NCBI GenBank assembly: GCA_905250025.1
Contig: CAJNOJ010000022.1
Span: forward strand, 125,707 to 189,706
Source: Adineta ricciae
Lineage: Eukaryota > Rotifera > Eurotatoria > Adinetida > Adinetidae
Direction of reading: 5' to 3'
DNA: 64,000 nucleotides
Of this stretch, positions 48,244-57,927 are shown piece after piece (the first letter of the stretch is position 1; each line of letters starts with the position of its first letter). Position numbers and translations under genes: made by a program. The notes below the pieces were generated by a model. It was not told the origin of the DNA, did not search any database, and saw only the letters and a list, made by a program, of their open reading frames with translations.

Positions 48244-50598
48244 CTAAAATCGAGTTATCAACGCTGGCGATGGAAAACTCAATGTTTGAACAACAGAACG
48301 CTTTTCTAATCCCTTTTTCTTCTCAAATTGTTCTAATAAAGCCAATTGTTTCCAGCTTTCAATCAACGTTTGAGCACTGTATTCAATCTCTTCTTGATCT
48401 TTCATTGAATCAAGTAAACCTCGATGTCGTCCCATGCACATGGTTAAAATTAAAATGATTTTACTTGGCACTGTTAGTACTGTCGCAAAACTCGATGACA
48501 CACCATTATAACCCATGGATAAGCCGCACCCACCGAACGCACTGATAACTTCAAAAATAACGCGAAAAACAGTTATTTGCTGATCGATCGGTGCCATGTG
48601 ATATGAGTCGAATGAGCAAATCAGAAAGACAAATATAAATAACCATGTTCGAGTAGATGTTAGCAGACTAAATAGACTAATCACAGCGTGACGACAGAAA
48701 ATGATTAGTAGAAGTTTCATTCGTAGGAATGAAATTCGTGCTACACTTAAACTTCGATCGTCTCTTAAATCGTCGTAAACGTCTAATGATAGCGCACTTA
48801 GTCGATGTTGAAGATGTTTTTCATTAAGTTGATCAATGGTGCTTTCGGCTCGTGTCGACCGCGCAACCGATGAGAAATACCTTTTCGCTTGAGCTTTTGT
48901 CAATGAACCTTGTCGTGATAAGAAATGCTTCATTCGATCGAACGGTAGAAAGATCTGGATACTTCCACGACGATTGTTAGACGACACTTTATCTTCCAAT
49001 TTTTGTTGAGTTTGAATCAAGATCCATTCCATTTCAAACGGAGTTTCGTTAATAGCGCATAACTATAAAGAAACAAACAGCATGTTTGCCTTTTCAAAAA
49101 GAACTCACCATTTGAGGTTTAACACCCATTAATAGAACAAATATAATCAGTGTTCCAGATGCAAGTAAACTTAAATCAATTGTGGCATAACCTACATATT
49201 ATACACATGAATTTTCATCCGATTTATTATTCATATTGAATTACCTGCAAAACGAGTATTGGCGGTTTCTAACATGAATATCATAAATCGTGTTCCGCCG
49301 CTATAGAGTGCTAAATTTTTATTGTTATAGTCAAGTATTAAGGCTACCACGACACCCACTAAAAATTTTCCGGAATTGCATATTCGACTGAAATATTCGT
49401 CACTCACGTATTTGTAATAGAATTGTTATTGTCACATATAATCTCGTTTGAATCGATGGAAAAATGACTGTTGATAAACGATGATTATTTAAAAGAATAT
49501 AGTCAAAATAGATTTTATAACGCCAACTAGAATACATAACAATGAGTATTCACTGATTTGTTCGTAAAAAGAACTTACGGTACGATAAACTTGCAGAAAT
49601 TGACAACACCACGAATGATAGCTGGAAATAATGATGTACCGGACATAACAACAAAGATGATAAAAATATTCATGAAAACATCATTGACTAATATACCGAT
49701 TCCACCAGTCCTGAAGAGAAAAGACGTTCGAGATGAAATTCAAGACAAAGAAGTTCTATTTTTACCATGGTGAAAGACCATTTTGATTAAAACCAGTGAT
49801 GGTAATAACGATGGATGCATAGAATGGATTGATCGTTTCATTTTGCTGTAATAAATATTGCGGATCATAATGATATTTCAGCCAGATCCCCATGGAAAGA
49901 AACGAAATTAGATAAATAAAACAGCAAGTTGACAAAATGAGAATGATCATCAAGACATAAGCGGTGAATCGTAAATGATGTGCACTTGGTAATGATTGTA
50001 TACGCGCATAAACATCGGAATCGATCGTTTCGCTTGGTACGAGCCGTTTAATAGGTAAGATATCATTATCAGGCGTCGTTGTTGATTCTTCGGAACTCTC
50101 CATTTCATGTTTAACTCGATAGATTTTGATCACAATAGCTGGAATTGTACTTACAGTAATTCCTAAATATCAATAATCAATCTTTTCTGTTCATATTTAT
50201 CGCACTTTACCTGATATCCATGTATAAAACAATAGCACACTTTGTGATGAGCGTTTCAATAGCGCGAAGTCATACGTTTGCAACCCACATGTGAACACAC
50301 ACGTTGCACTAACAAACCAACAGTCTATATACGGAACTTTGTATTCCTCAATAGCCCAGACAATTGCACCACAAATCAGTGTATTACAAAAGAAAACAAA
50401 CAAATGGATATAGAAATAATGTCTCATTCGCCATCGATAATTGCTCCAAAGTGCACAAAATTTCCGATACCAATCGTTCAATGGCAGTGCCACATCAGCA
50501 GCAGCATTGACTGTATCAATTCGTGCTTGAATAACATCTTCTTGTATACCGGAAAGTGTCACAAACGAAGCATCACGTTGAAAGCCAGCGTTATCCAT
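48244..50598 (-). CDS. Trk/HKT-type potassium transporter (fungal TRK1-like)
   Basis: K+ (or Na+/K+) uptake transporter with four M1-P-M2 repeats. Seven or more exons on the minus strand (for example 50211, 50162-49766, ending in the large exon 49032-48244) give about 700 residues. All four pore-loop regions are present: SATCVFTCGLQTYDFALL, VITITGFNQNGLSPW, ETANTRFAGYATIDLSLL (compare the family's STRTAGFNT) and FEVISAFGGCGLSMGYNG. The signature VPSKIILILTMCMGRHRGL fits the fungal/bacterial LVMLRGRHRG segment. A long cytosolic loop lies before the last repeat. The 5' end is uncertain: the first in-frame ATG is 50598, but the frame stays open to about 50680 and an upstream exon is likely. The Trk superfamily is known from prokaryotes, fungi and plants and generally considered absent from animals, so transfer is suspected; short GT..AG introns show it is native to this genome. 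Confidence 0.88.
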
Positions 50599-51633
50599 TT
50601 GTTTTTCACGCGAATATTGATCAGTTGTCTTCTTTGGTGAAAAAACCTTTTCCTCAACTGTCACACGAATGCGAAGTTCTTTTAGTACTTGTCATATATA
50701 TCGTTTTCTTCTCTCTATTTTTCTTCTCATAAGTGATATTTTGATATTCATAGATGGTACAAATCATTAAATAACAAAAATGAGGGAGAATATTTCGTTC
50801 TTCGTATTTATTTATTTTTCCACGTCGCATTTCCTTTAACTAGCAATAGAGATGTCTTTTTATTAGGTCTAGAAGTTTTGCCACTGGCGTCGAACTAACA
50901 CCGATCATGAAGGAGTGATAAAAACATTTCTTTGTCTTTTACTTAACCTAGTCGTGTAGATGTTGTTTTTTTCAAATTGATGAAAAAAGCCATAAAGTAA
51001 ACTATCGAAATACATCCACGATGGTTCTATGTGAGGATTATCGTCCTTGATTCAGCAAAGATTGTGAGACATAGTAATTGAAAGATGTTGATGTGACAAA
51101 ATAGGAATTGTTTACCTTGAGCTGGAGACTTCGGTTGTTGTTTTAGAAGGCAAAGATCATAAACAATTCATTCAAATTTTGCTTTTCTCTCTGCCAATTA
51201 AAATTGTAACACGTTGTAAGGAATTCAAAGCAAATCTGTCTCGGTTTACTCAATAACTTTTCGGCAGTACAAAACGCAATAGAATGTGCCAGGTACTAAC
51301 AACATCGATCCATTTGTGAATTTTATAATAAATATTGAAGACATTCTCATTTACGTGTAAAGAATTCTCCGTACATCTTGATATTCAGTAGCATACTGGC
51401 GGGGAAAAAAATTTCAGAAATATGGATTCCATTTCAAGTACATTCTTTTTGTACACTGTTCTGTTCGAATACGAGAATGTCATGTTTGTTCTCTTGGTTT
51501 TCGCGTACTTATATATTTGAAAAAGAAATCAAGGCGTTGAATAGGTTAAATTTATAAAAAAAAAAGAAAAGGAAAGAAACGCCGTATCACACATGAGTAT
51601 TCGTCGAGCACCAGGATACACAATTTCACAAAT
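50599..51633. other. Intergenic stretch between Trk transporter and C7orf25 homolog
   Basis: The left 80 nt may be coding for the 5' end of the Trk gene. The remainder is AT-rich with no supported exon. Confidence 0.45.
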
Positions 51634-51738
51634 TCAATTCTTGTTCTCTGCTTCTGTGATAAGAGGTAAAACGCGTGATTCTTGTTGTTGTTCAGTCAAT
51701 GCACGTGATTCGTGTAGATACACAGCAAAAGGAACTCC
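51634..51738 (-). other. C7orf25: Distal alternative last exon of the C7orf25 homolog
   Basis: An acceptor (CTTTTTTCCTTCTAG) at 51740-51739 begins a phase-0 exon GVPFAVYLHESRALT ending in TGA at 51634-51636. The phase matches the donor after FVRAAAQQ, so it can replace the proximal exon. Confidence 0.7.
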
Positions 51739-53667
51739 CTAGAAGGAAAAAAGAACGCAGATCATCGTATCGGGAAAAAAACGAATTCTGTTCTCGGTAG
51801 GAAAAAAAACGAATTTTAACAGATGATCGTAACAATGTCCTGTCTCATCCATGATGATTAATCTTGTTGTTTATACGAACGAACAGCATCTGACAAAGTT
51901 GGATTTGTTTTGAGAAAACCTCGGAATGTCAATGGTATACTATCATGGGTATAAACATTGAAACGAATTCCCTGGAAATAAGACGAGATGCACCCAGTTG
52001 AACGCATTCGCAAAACTTACTTGCTGAGCAGCTGCTCGGACAAAACCACGATTAGATGTCATTGTCACAGCTCGTAAATGGTCACCGGTGCCAAATATGA
52101 TCTTTGTTCTAGCAATGAGAAACGAAGGAGTTTCAGTGAAATTGTTTTGTTCGTTAACAATACCTTGGCTTGATTTTGACACTTTCTTGCAAAAGATTTG
52201 ACCGTTCAGAAAGACAATCGGGAACAACGGTTAGCTAAAGAAGGATTTCATAGAGAACTGAAAGGGTCTTTCGAGATTTTTACTCGAGCAAATAGTTCTT
52301 CCGCTCGCTTTTTCTCGTTAGGACCACCGACGATATTCACAATTGAATTAAACTCTTCGAATGCCGTTTGACAAACATATAAATCTTTCCCTAATTAAAG
52401 AAAAGATTATTTTACTTACAACCAACTCCAGTAACAAAATTAACCTTTCATGTAATTTTCTAATTTCGGCGTAAGACGTTCAGCTCGTTCCAACTCCGCT
52501 GGTACTTCAAGCCATTTATTTGGATAACGGTAAATATGACCGCCGTGTGTCAATTCCGAAACGAGACATATCAATGTACTGACATCAAGATTGATTTTAT
52601 TTGGTTCATTAACTGGAATCAATTCTGCATTTGTATTCAAATCATCATCATTGTCATTATCGTTATCATTGTCATCATCTCCTTCGCTTTCGTTTTCGTC
52701 GTCACTACTACTCGAACTAAAGTCATCCATGATTTGCAAACGCTTCTCCACATCTTCAGTGACCTCCACGATTGAACCCTATTCGACAAATCTTTCTTTC
52801 ATCAAAAATCACTTTCAGATAATCATGAGTTTACTTTCACAGTCACGCCATTTTTTCTTAATAAATTTGCCAGAGGTTCAGTAACACCTTGAACAAAATA
52901 GAAGACTATTTCCGGAATCTGATAACGAATTTCATTGCAACGTGCTGTCTCGATATATTGTCTCATAGAAATCAAAATCGTCCGCTGTCCATAATGACCA
53001 TTGCCCTACGATATTTCGCTGAATATCTTCACCTTTAAAAACTCTTTGTTGAGCTTACTTTCCAAATTAAATGTAAAGCTTGTGCGTTTCTCGCAACGAT
53101 TTTCATCCATGTTCGATTATCGTTGTATACAATGTCACAAATTAACAATTGATGACGATCATCTTTATATGGAACTAGAACCTATTAATAAATCAGTCGA
53201 CGTTCATCTTTCATTGACGCTATATCAATGAACATACTCCGTTTACATTGTCTATGCCGATGTCCTCAATTTGTTCGAGCACCGCGCGTAAATGTGTAAG
53301 ATTCGAACTTTTCAAATGATTTGCATTTACGTTACATGCGCCAGAACGAAGCTAAATATACAAATGATTAGTAAATCACACGAACCATTACTTATTATAT
53401 GTGCAAATAAAAGGCTTCGTCGCGTACTCTTATCTTTAGTTGACAATCGAAATAGAAACTAAATTTTATGACACATGAGTTTAGTTAAATACATACGCGT
53501 TTGAGAAATCTATCTTCTGCGCGAAATTTTCTTTCGAGTTTACCAATCCCGGGTATTTTATGATATTGTCGGCATTTGTCTATGCATAGTTGAACATCGT
53601 CTAATAAAGTATCTAATTCCACGGTTATATTTGTATCGTCATTGTTTAGGTTTGTTAAATCTGTCAT
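51634..53667 (-). CDS. C7orf25: C7orf25 / UPF0415 (DUF1308) homolog with two alternative last exons
   Basis: Conserved eukaryotic protein of unknown function; its C-terminal half is a DUF1308/PIN-like domain. It starts MTDLTNLNNDD at 53667, directly after an acceptor. Exons then give GKLERKFRAEDRFLKR, NLTHLRAVLEQIED, LICDIVYNDNRTWMKIVARN and IVFYFVQGVTEPLANLLRKN. A Ser/Asp/Glu-rich acidic linker follows (52640-52730, DN repeats), then INLDVSTLICLVSELTHGG and TKIIFGTGDHLRAVTMTSNR, GFVRAAAQQ. After GFVRAAAQQ two homologous in-phase terminal exons exist. The proximal exon (51971-51858) gives GIRFNVYTHDSIPLTFRG and stops after KQQD. The distal exon (51738-51634) gives GVPFAVYLHESRALTEQQQ and stops after ENKN. 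The distal form is closer to the vertebrate C-terminus (GVKFSVFIHQPRALTE). Confidence 0.88.
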
Positions 53668-53823
53668 CTAAAACAATAAACATATTATTAGAAAAGATAA
53701 CGTCTACGAAAGGAGAAGAAAGGACTTTGTACCATGCTGACATAGCATGACTTATCAGCGTGATTCGACGATATTCAATCGTGTATATAAAGTCACTTAT
53801 AGTACCGTGTCAAATATCTGACA
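53668..53823. promoter_or_regulatory. Bidirectional promoter region, C7orf25 homolog / ATP-grasp gene
   Basis: Only 156 nt separate the two divergent start codons. TATATAA (53784-53790) lies 34 nt before the plus-strand ATG, implying a very short 5' UTR. Confidence 0.5.
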
Positions 53824-54873
53824 ATGACAGTCTACATTATTCACGAAAATGATGCATGGTTACCACCATTTCGAGAAGCATTCGAAGCTCTCCAATTGCC
53901 ATTTGTCGAGTGGAACTTGAGTAAAACACATGGGTATTCATTGACTCAATCGCCAAACCCTGATGCAATCTATTTCAACCGTATTTCACCATCGTCACAT
54001 ACTCGCAATCATCGTTTTTCTTGTGAAATTACAAGTCAAGTGCTCGAATACCTTTCACTACATTCTTGTCGAATAATCAACGATCAACGAGCACTTTCGC
54101 TCGAACTATCCAAGGTCAAACAGTATGTCGAATTAACAAAAAGTGGTATTCGTGTCCCACGAACGGCATTTGTTGCGAGTGCGACATCACTTAATCAGAC
54201 TGAAACTGCGCAAGCAAAAGAAAGCTTTCTTCAAACATTAAGGGAAACAGCACGTGACAATTTCTTCGACGAATCAACGCAAAAATGGATACCATTTGTT
54301 AGTAAACACAATCGAGCAGGTAAAGGGCTCGGTGTGCACCTCTTCACTGATGATAAACAACTAGAAAAGCAGTTCGAAACTCTCCTAACCACAAACACTG
54401 ACGCTGAAGAATTTTCCGTTGACGGAATCTATCTTCTGCAAGAATATATTAAGTCACCTCAACAGGTGATCAATCGAGCGGAATTCATTGGGTACAAATT
54501 AATGTATGTGATCGAAGTGGACACGCGTCAAGGTTTTCAACTGTGTCCAAGTGACGCTTGTCGGAAAACAGCGGACTCGAAACTTGTCAAACAGAGTGCG
54601 GACGAAATCAAACATGGGTTCGATATTCGGCCGATCGAGTCATTGAACGAACGGGAAAAGCAACTTGTTCAACAGCTGGAAAACTTTCTCGAACAACGAC
54701 AAATTGAAGTCGCCGGAATTGAGTGGGTTGACGATGGAACAAATGTTTATGTGTATGATGTGAACTGCAACACGAATTATAACGTCGCTGCTGAAACACG
54801 CTTTTTCGGTTCCATGCACGGCACAATTCAACTAGGACAATATTTTCAAAAAGAATTACAAAAACTGAAATAA
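53824..54873 (+). CDS. ATP-grasp domain ligase-like protein, intronless
   Basis: Single exon, 349 residues, in a region where other genes have many introns. The N-terminus (MTVYIIHENDAWLPPFREAF) is a pre-ATP-grasp alpha/beta domain. The central and C-terminal parts show ATP-grasp features: KVKQYVELTKSGIRVPRTAF, the phosphate-gripping loop region FVSKHNRAGKGLGVHLF, GIYLLQEYI (adenine-contacting hinge) and the metal/catalytic end VAGIEWVDDGTNVYVYDVNC, then NTNYN. This order matches RimK/carboxylate-amine ligase-type ATP-grasp enzymes of bacteria and fungi; the substrate is unknown. Missing introns and a non-metazoan-looking family suggest acquisition by transfer, untested. The ATG at 53824 follows a TATA box and a stop in frame. 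Confidence 0.85.
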   Translation: MTVYIIHENDAWLPPFREAFEALQLPFVEWNLSKTHGYSLTQSPNPDAIYFNRISPSSHTRNHRFSCEITSQVLEYLSLHSCRIINDQRALSLELSKVKQYVELTKSGIRVPRTAFVASATSLNQTETAQAKESFLQTLRETARDNFFDESTQKWIPFVSKHNRAGKGLGVHLFTDDKQLEKQFETLLTTNTDAEEFSVDGIYLLQEYIKSPQQVINRAEFIGYKLMYVIEVDTRQGFQLCPSDACRKTADSKLVKQSADEIKHGFDIRPIESLNEREKQLVQQLENFLEQRQIEVAGIEWVDDGTNVYVYDVNCNTNYNVAAETRFFGSMHGTIQLGQYFQKELQKLK

Positions 54874-55311
54874 ATTTCTTGCATAAAAGATGAACAATTG
54901 ATTCGAGCTAAGTTTATTTGTAGTTGATGTTGGTTTAGATTATCATCAAGTCTTGACAAGCAAACAGACAGACGAAGACAGAGAAAGAGAGAAGATATGA
55001 ACGACAATGTCTAGGAGCTCGCATCGAATATAGACCATAAAAATCCAGATACAAAAGAAAATGAAGTTGCAGAAGAAAAGAAAAAATGAAGAATCGCATG
55101 CGCTCAAGGATCTATATACAATTCTTTTTTTTCTGCTAACAAAAGAAGAAAGAAAACCACGAAGTGAGAGAGATAGAGGAAAAAAGAGAAACAAACGAAC
55201 ACATACACATAGACGCGTATGGCACACGCCGCTAGAAAGAGATAGGAGAAGAAAATGAAGATCAATCACACTCACACATACCATAGAGGGAAAGTGTCAT
55301 CAAACAAACGA

Positions 55312-55333
55312 AAGAGAGAGAGAGAGAGAGAGA
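55312..55333 (+). repeat. GA microsatellite
   Basis: Pure AG dinucleotides over about 22 nt. Confidence 0.85.
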
Positions 55334-55560
55334 CGAAATGGAGAAAGAGTTTTTGTTGTTTTGTGTTGGCAGGTGGAATGGTTAAATCGAGGTGAGAGAA
55401 ACTCGTTGGTTAGTTTTGAAGAACAAAATCATAACTCTTACATTCAACACCATGTTCAGGAGATTTTCTATGTCAATGTAATTAACGTTGAAGATTTGGA
55501 GTATGGAGAAGGCTTTGTTAGTATGCTTTTTCATTCAGTATAATACACATTCAGAAAATG

Positions 55561-55587
55561 GAGAAGAAGAAGAAGAAGAAGAAGAAC
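55561..55587 (+). repeat. GAA trinucleotide run
   Basis: About eight consecutive GAA/AGA triplets. Confidence 0.85.
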
Positions 55588-55684
55588 GACCTGATTAGAG
55601 AAAATAAACAAGAAAAAAAATGGTGATCTACACACGCGTTCATTCAATCACTGTTATCAACCGCCGGAAATGGATAAAAAGATT

Positions 55685-57059
55685 TCAAGATGATAAACCA
55701 GTTGATGAACCATCTAATCAAATATTTGGTTTTCAAAAAGGAGGAAACACTCGTTTAGCTTTACAGAGTCTTACCATATGAATTTTGAATATTAGTCGTT
55801 GATGTTGCCATTTGAGACATGGTCGTTTCACATCGTCTCATGTCATATTGTGCCTGTGAAGGTGTACAGTAGATCGCCGATGATGTTGACTGAGCATCCG
55901 ATAGATTAATCTGTTGCTGCTGTTGAGGATAGTAATGATTCGGTCGTATTCCGTTAACTTTCATTTTATAGTTATTTGAATGATCAATGTAGGATGGCCA
56001 AGAATCATGATGATGATAGTTATGCATCTCATTTCCAATCCCATTTGATAATGCCGAATTCGTATTGTCAATTATTGATGAGGACTGATATAGATTCGAA
56101 GAAGAAGGTACTGAAGGAAGAGGAGGAGCAGAAGATGGAGATTTACCGCCTAAATGAAACAAAAAGACGACACTGTTTTAAACGAATGCACTTTATCAAA
56201 TAGAGTTAACTGTTTAAATAAGTGGTATGTGTGGATGAAATACTGTTTGGATGAGATAATCGTCCATAGTTATTTGTTGATGTATGTGTTGGAACTGAAG
56301 ATTGCCGATGAATGACTGGTGATGTTTGTGTTTGAAGATAGTGATTAGTTGGATGTCCACTAGTCGACGATGGTTGCATAATGTTACCAGTCGGCGATGA
56401 TTTATATGGAAAATTGAATATTTGCTGATCATTTTCATTTTCTATTTTCACTCGTTTATGTCGATGATCGTCTGGCGGTAAATTTGCAATGGACGCTTGC
56501 GGAGGAACAGATGACTCGAAAGAATCATTTGAAGATTTTATCGTCGATGATGCTGATACAGATAAATCTTTACCTAAAGAGAAAAACAATAAGAATTACT
56601 TTCGTGAACCAAGAAGAGAATTAATTTCTAATTTACTGTTCGTTGCTGGATTAGTTGTTGCTGCTGCTGTCGCATTATTGTTCGTATTATTATTATTATT
56701 ATGATTACTCACGACAGTAGCATTTGGTTGCCCAACGATTTCTACACTGAGTATTCCGAGTTCAATGAGGCGTACATTTCCTTGCACTGCAAGCAAATGT
56801 AATCGCTCAGCTGCCTCTTTCGGAATATCAAATGTAACTTTAACGCTATTCCACGGCTGCACTTTTTTTAATGCAAATCTTCTTCGACCTGAAGATACAT
56901 TGATGAACAAAACACCTATTGGCGAATGGTTTTTCTCTTACCAGTGTGAAGTATTTGTCTTAGTTTATCTTTTATTTCATGTAATTTGACTTTCAATTGA
57001 GGATCGAGATAATCTGCTTTACATACAAGTCGAATTTCAACAAATTCATGTGGTGCCAT
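55685..57059 (-). CDS. NCOA6: Short NCOA6-like nuclear coactivator
   Basis: Matches the conserved N-terminal domain of nuclear receptor coactivator 6, a subunit of MLL3/4 histone methyltransferase complexes. The key stretch is [20 protein letters not shown], then [18 protein letters not shown] and ILSVEIVG. The start at 57059 ([20 protein letters not shown]) follows a splice acceptor (AG 57077-57076). After the domain comes Asn/Thr/Ala-rich sequence, then Ser/Thr/His/Gln-rich disordered exons. The proposed last exon is tiny (55713-55685, ending GLSS*) and is weakly supported; without it the gene end is unknown. About 390 residues versus roughly 2000 in vertebrates, and no LXXLL receptor-binding box was seen. 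Confidence 0.78.
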
Positions 57060-57927
57060 ATTGTGTTTAGCATCGCTGAATTGAAAGAAGAAAAAAAAAC
57101 AACAACAAGTGATAAATATGTAAACAACAATGATTTTGAGATCTTTCATACCTTAGGATTACCGGAAATAGGAAAACATCGATCGCGGCGAATGAATATC
57201 AAATATCGACGAGTTCTTTCATCGTATTTTATTGTATTGTTGATTAGGAAATAATGATTGGCATAGAAGCGAAAAAGAATAATTGAGAATTGATTGGATG
57301 TTGATTGGTTCAATTGAATAGCCACTGGCCAGAATGAAAATTTGTTCGTTAATAAGCCAATGAAGTTTGCGTATGGAATTCTCTATAGATGGTTTTCTTA
57401 TGAGAAATTGTTTTTTTCTGATTCCGAAAAAATCGATTCTTACGCGAAATCTATCGAAAATATTCGCAGAATTCCTTCGTTGAAATGCCGTTTTTCTTAA
57501 CATTTATCATAGCTCTTTGTTTTTCTCTGATAGATGTCGTCAGGTACTATAGAGGCATTCGAACTGCTGAAAACCATCGCATTAGTTCCTTTAATAATTC
57601 CTTCCTTTTTTATTACATAAATATACAGAGAAACAGAGAGAGAGAAAAAAACGAATAAAACATGTGTGTTGAGTTCTCTATCTCAATAAATAACGAATAC
57701 TCGTAGAATAAATAAATTATTTATAAAGTGAAAGAAAACGACGAACAAGTATGACGAAATTGCCTTCTTTACAAAACATGAAGCTGTAAAACGAGAGAAA
57801 AAAAGGAAAGAGTTCACTGGAAACGAGCAAGAGATACATCTATATACAAAATATATCTGTATACATGAGGAGAACATTTACATAAATCGCGAAGAGAATG
57901 AGGGATCTCTTCGAAGAACGAATTCAA
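57060..57927. other. Intergenic stretch between NCOA6-like and RNF19-like genes
   Basis: Holds the NCOA6-like 5' region and the RNF19-like 3' UTR. ORFs such as 57219-57503 (-) have no recognisable feature. Confidence 0.5.

Larger units (their letters stand above)
54874..55684. other. Low-complexity intergenic stretch
   Basis: Very purine-rich on the plus strand with a GA run (55312-55333) and a GAA run (55561-55587). ORFs on either strand are translations of this composition. Confidence 0.55.
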
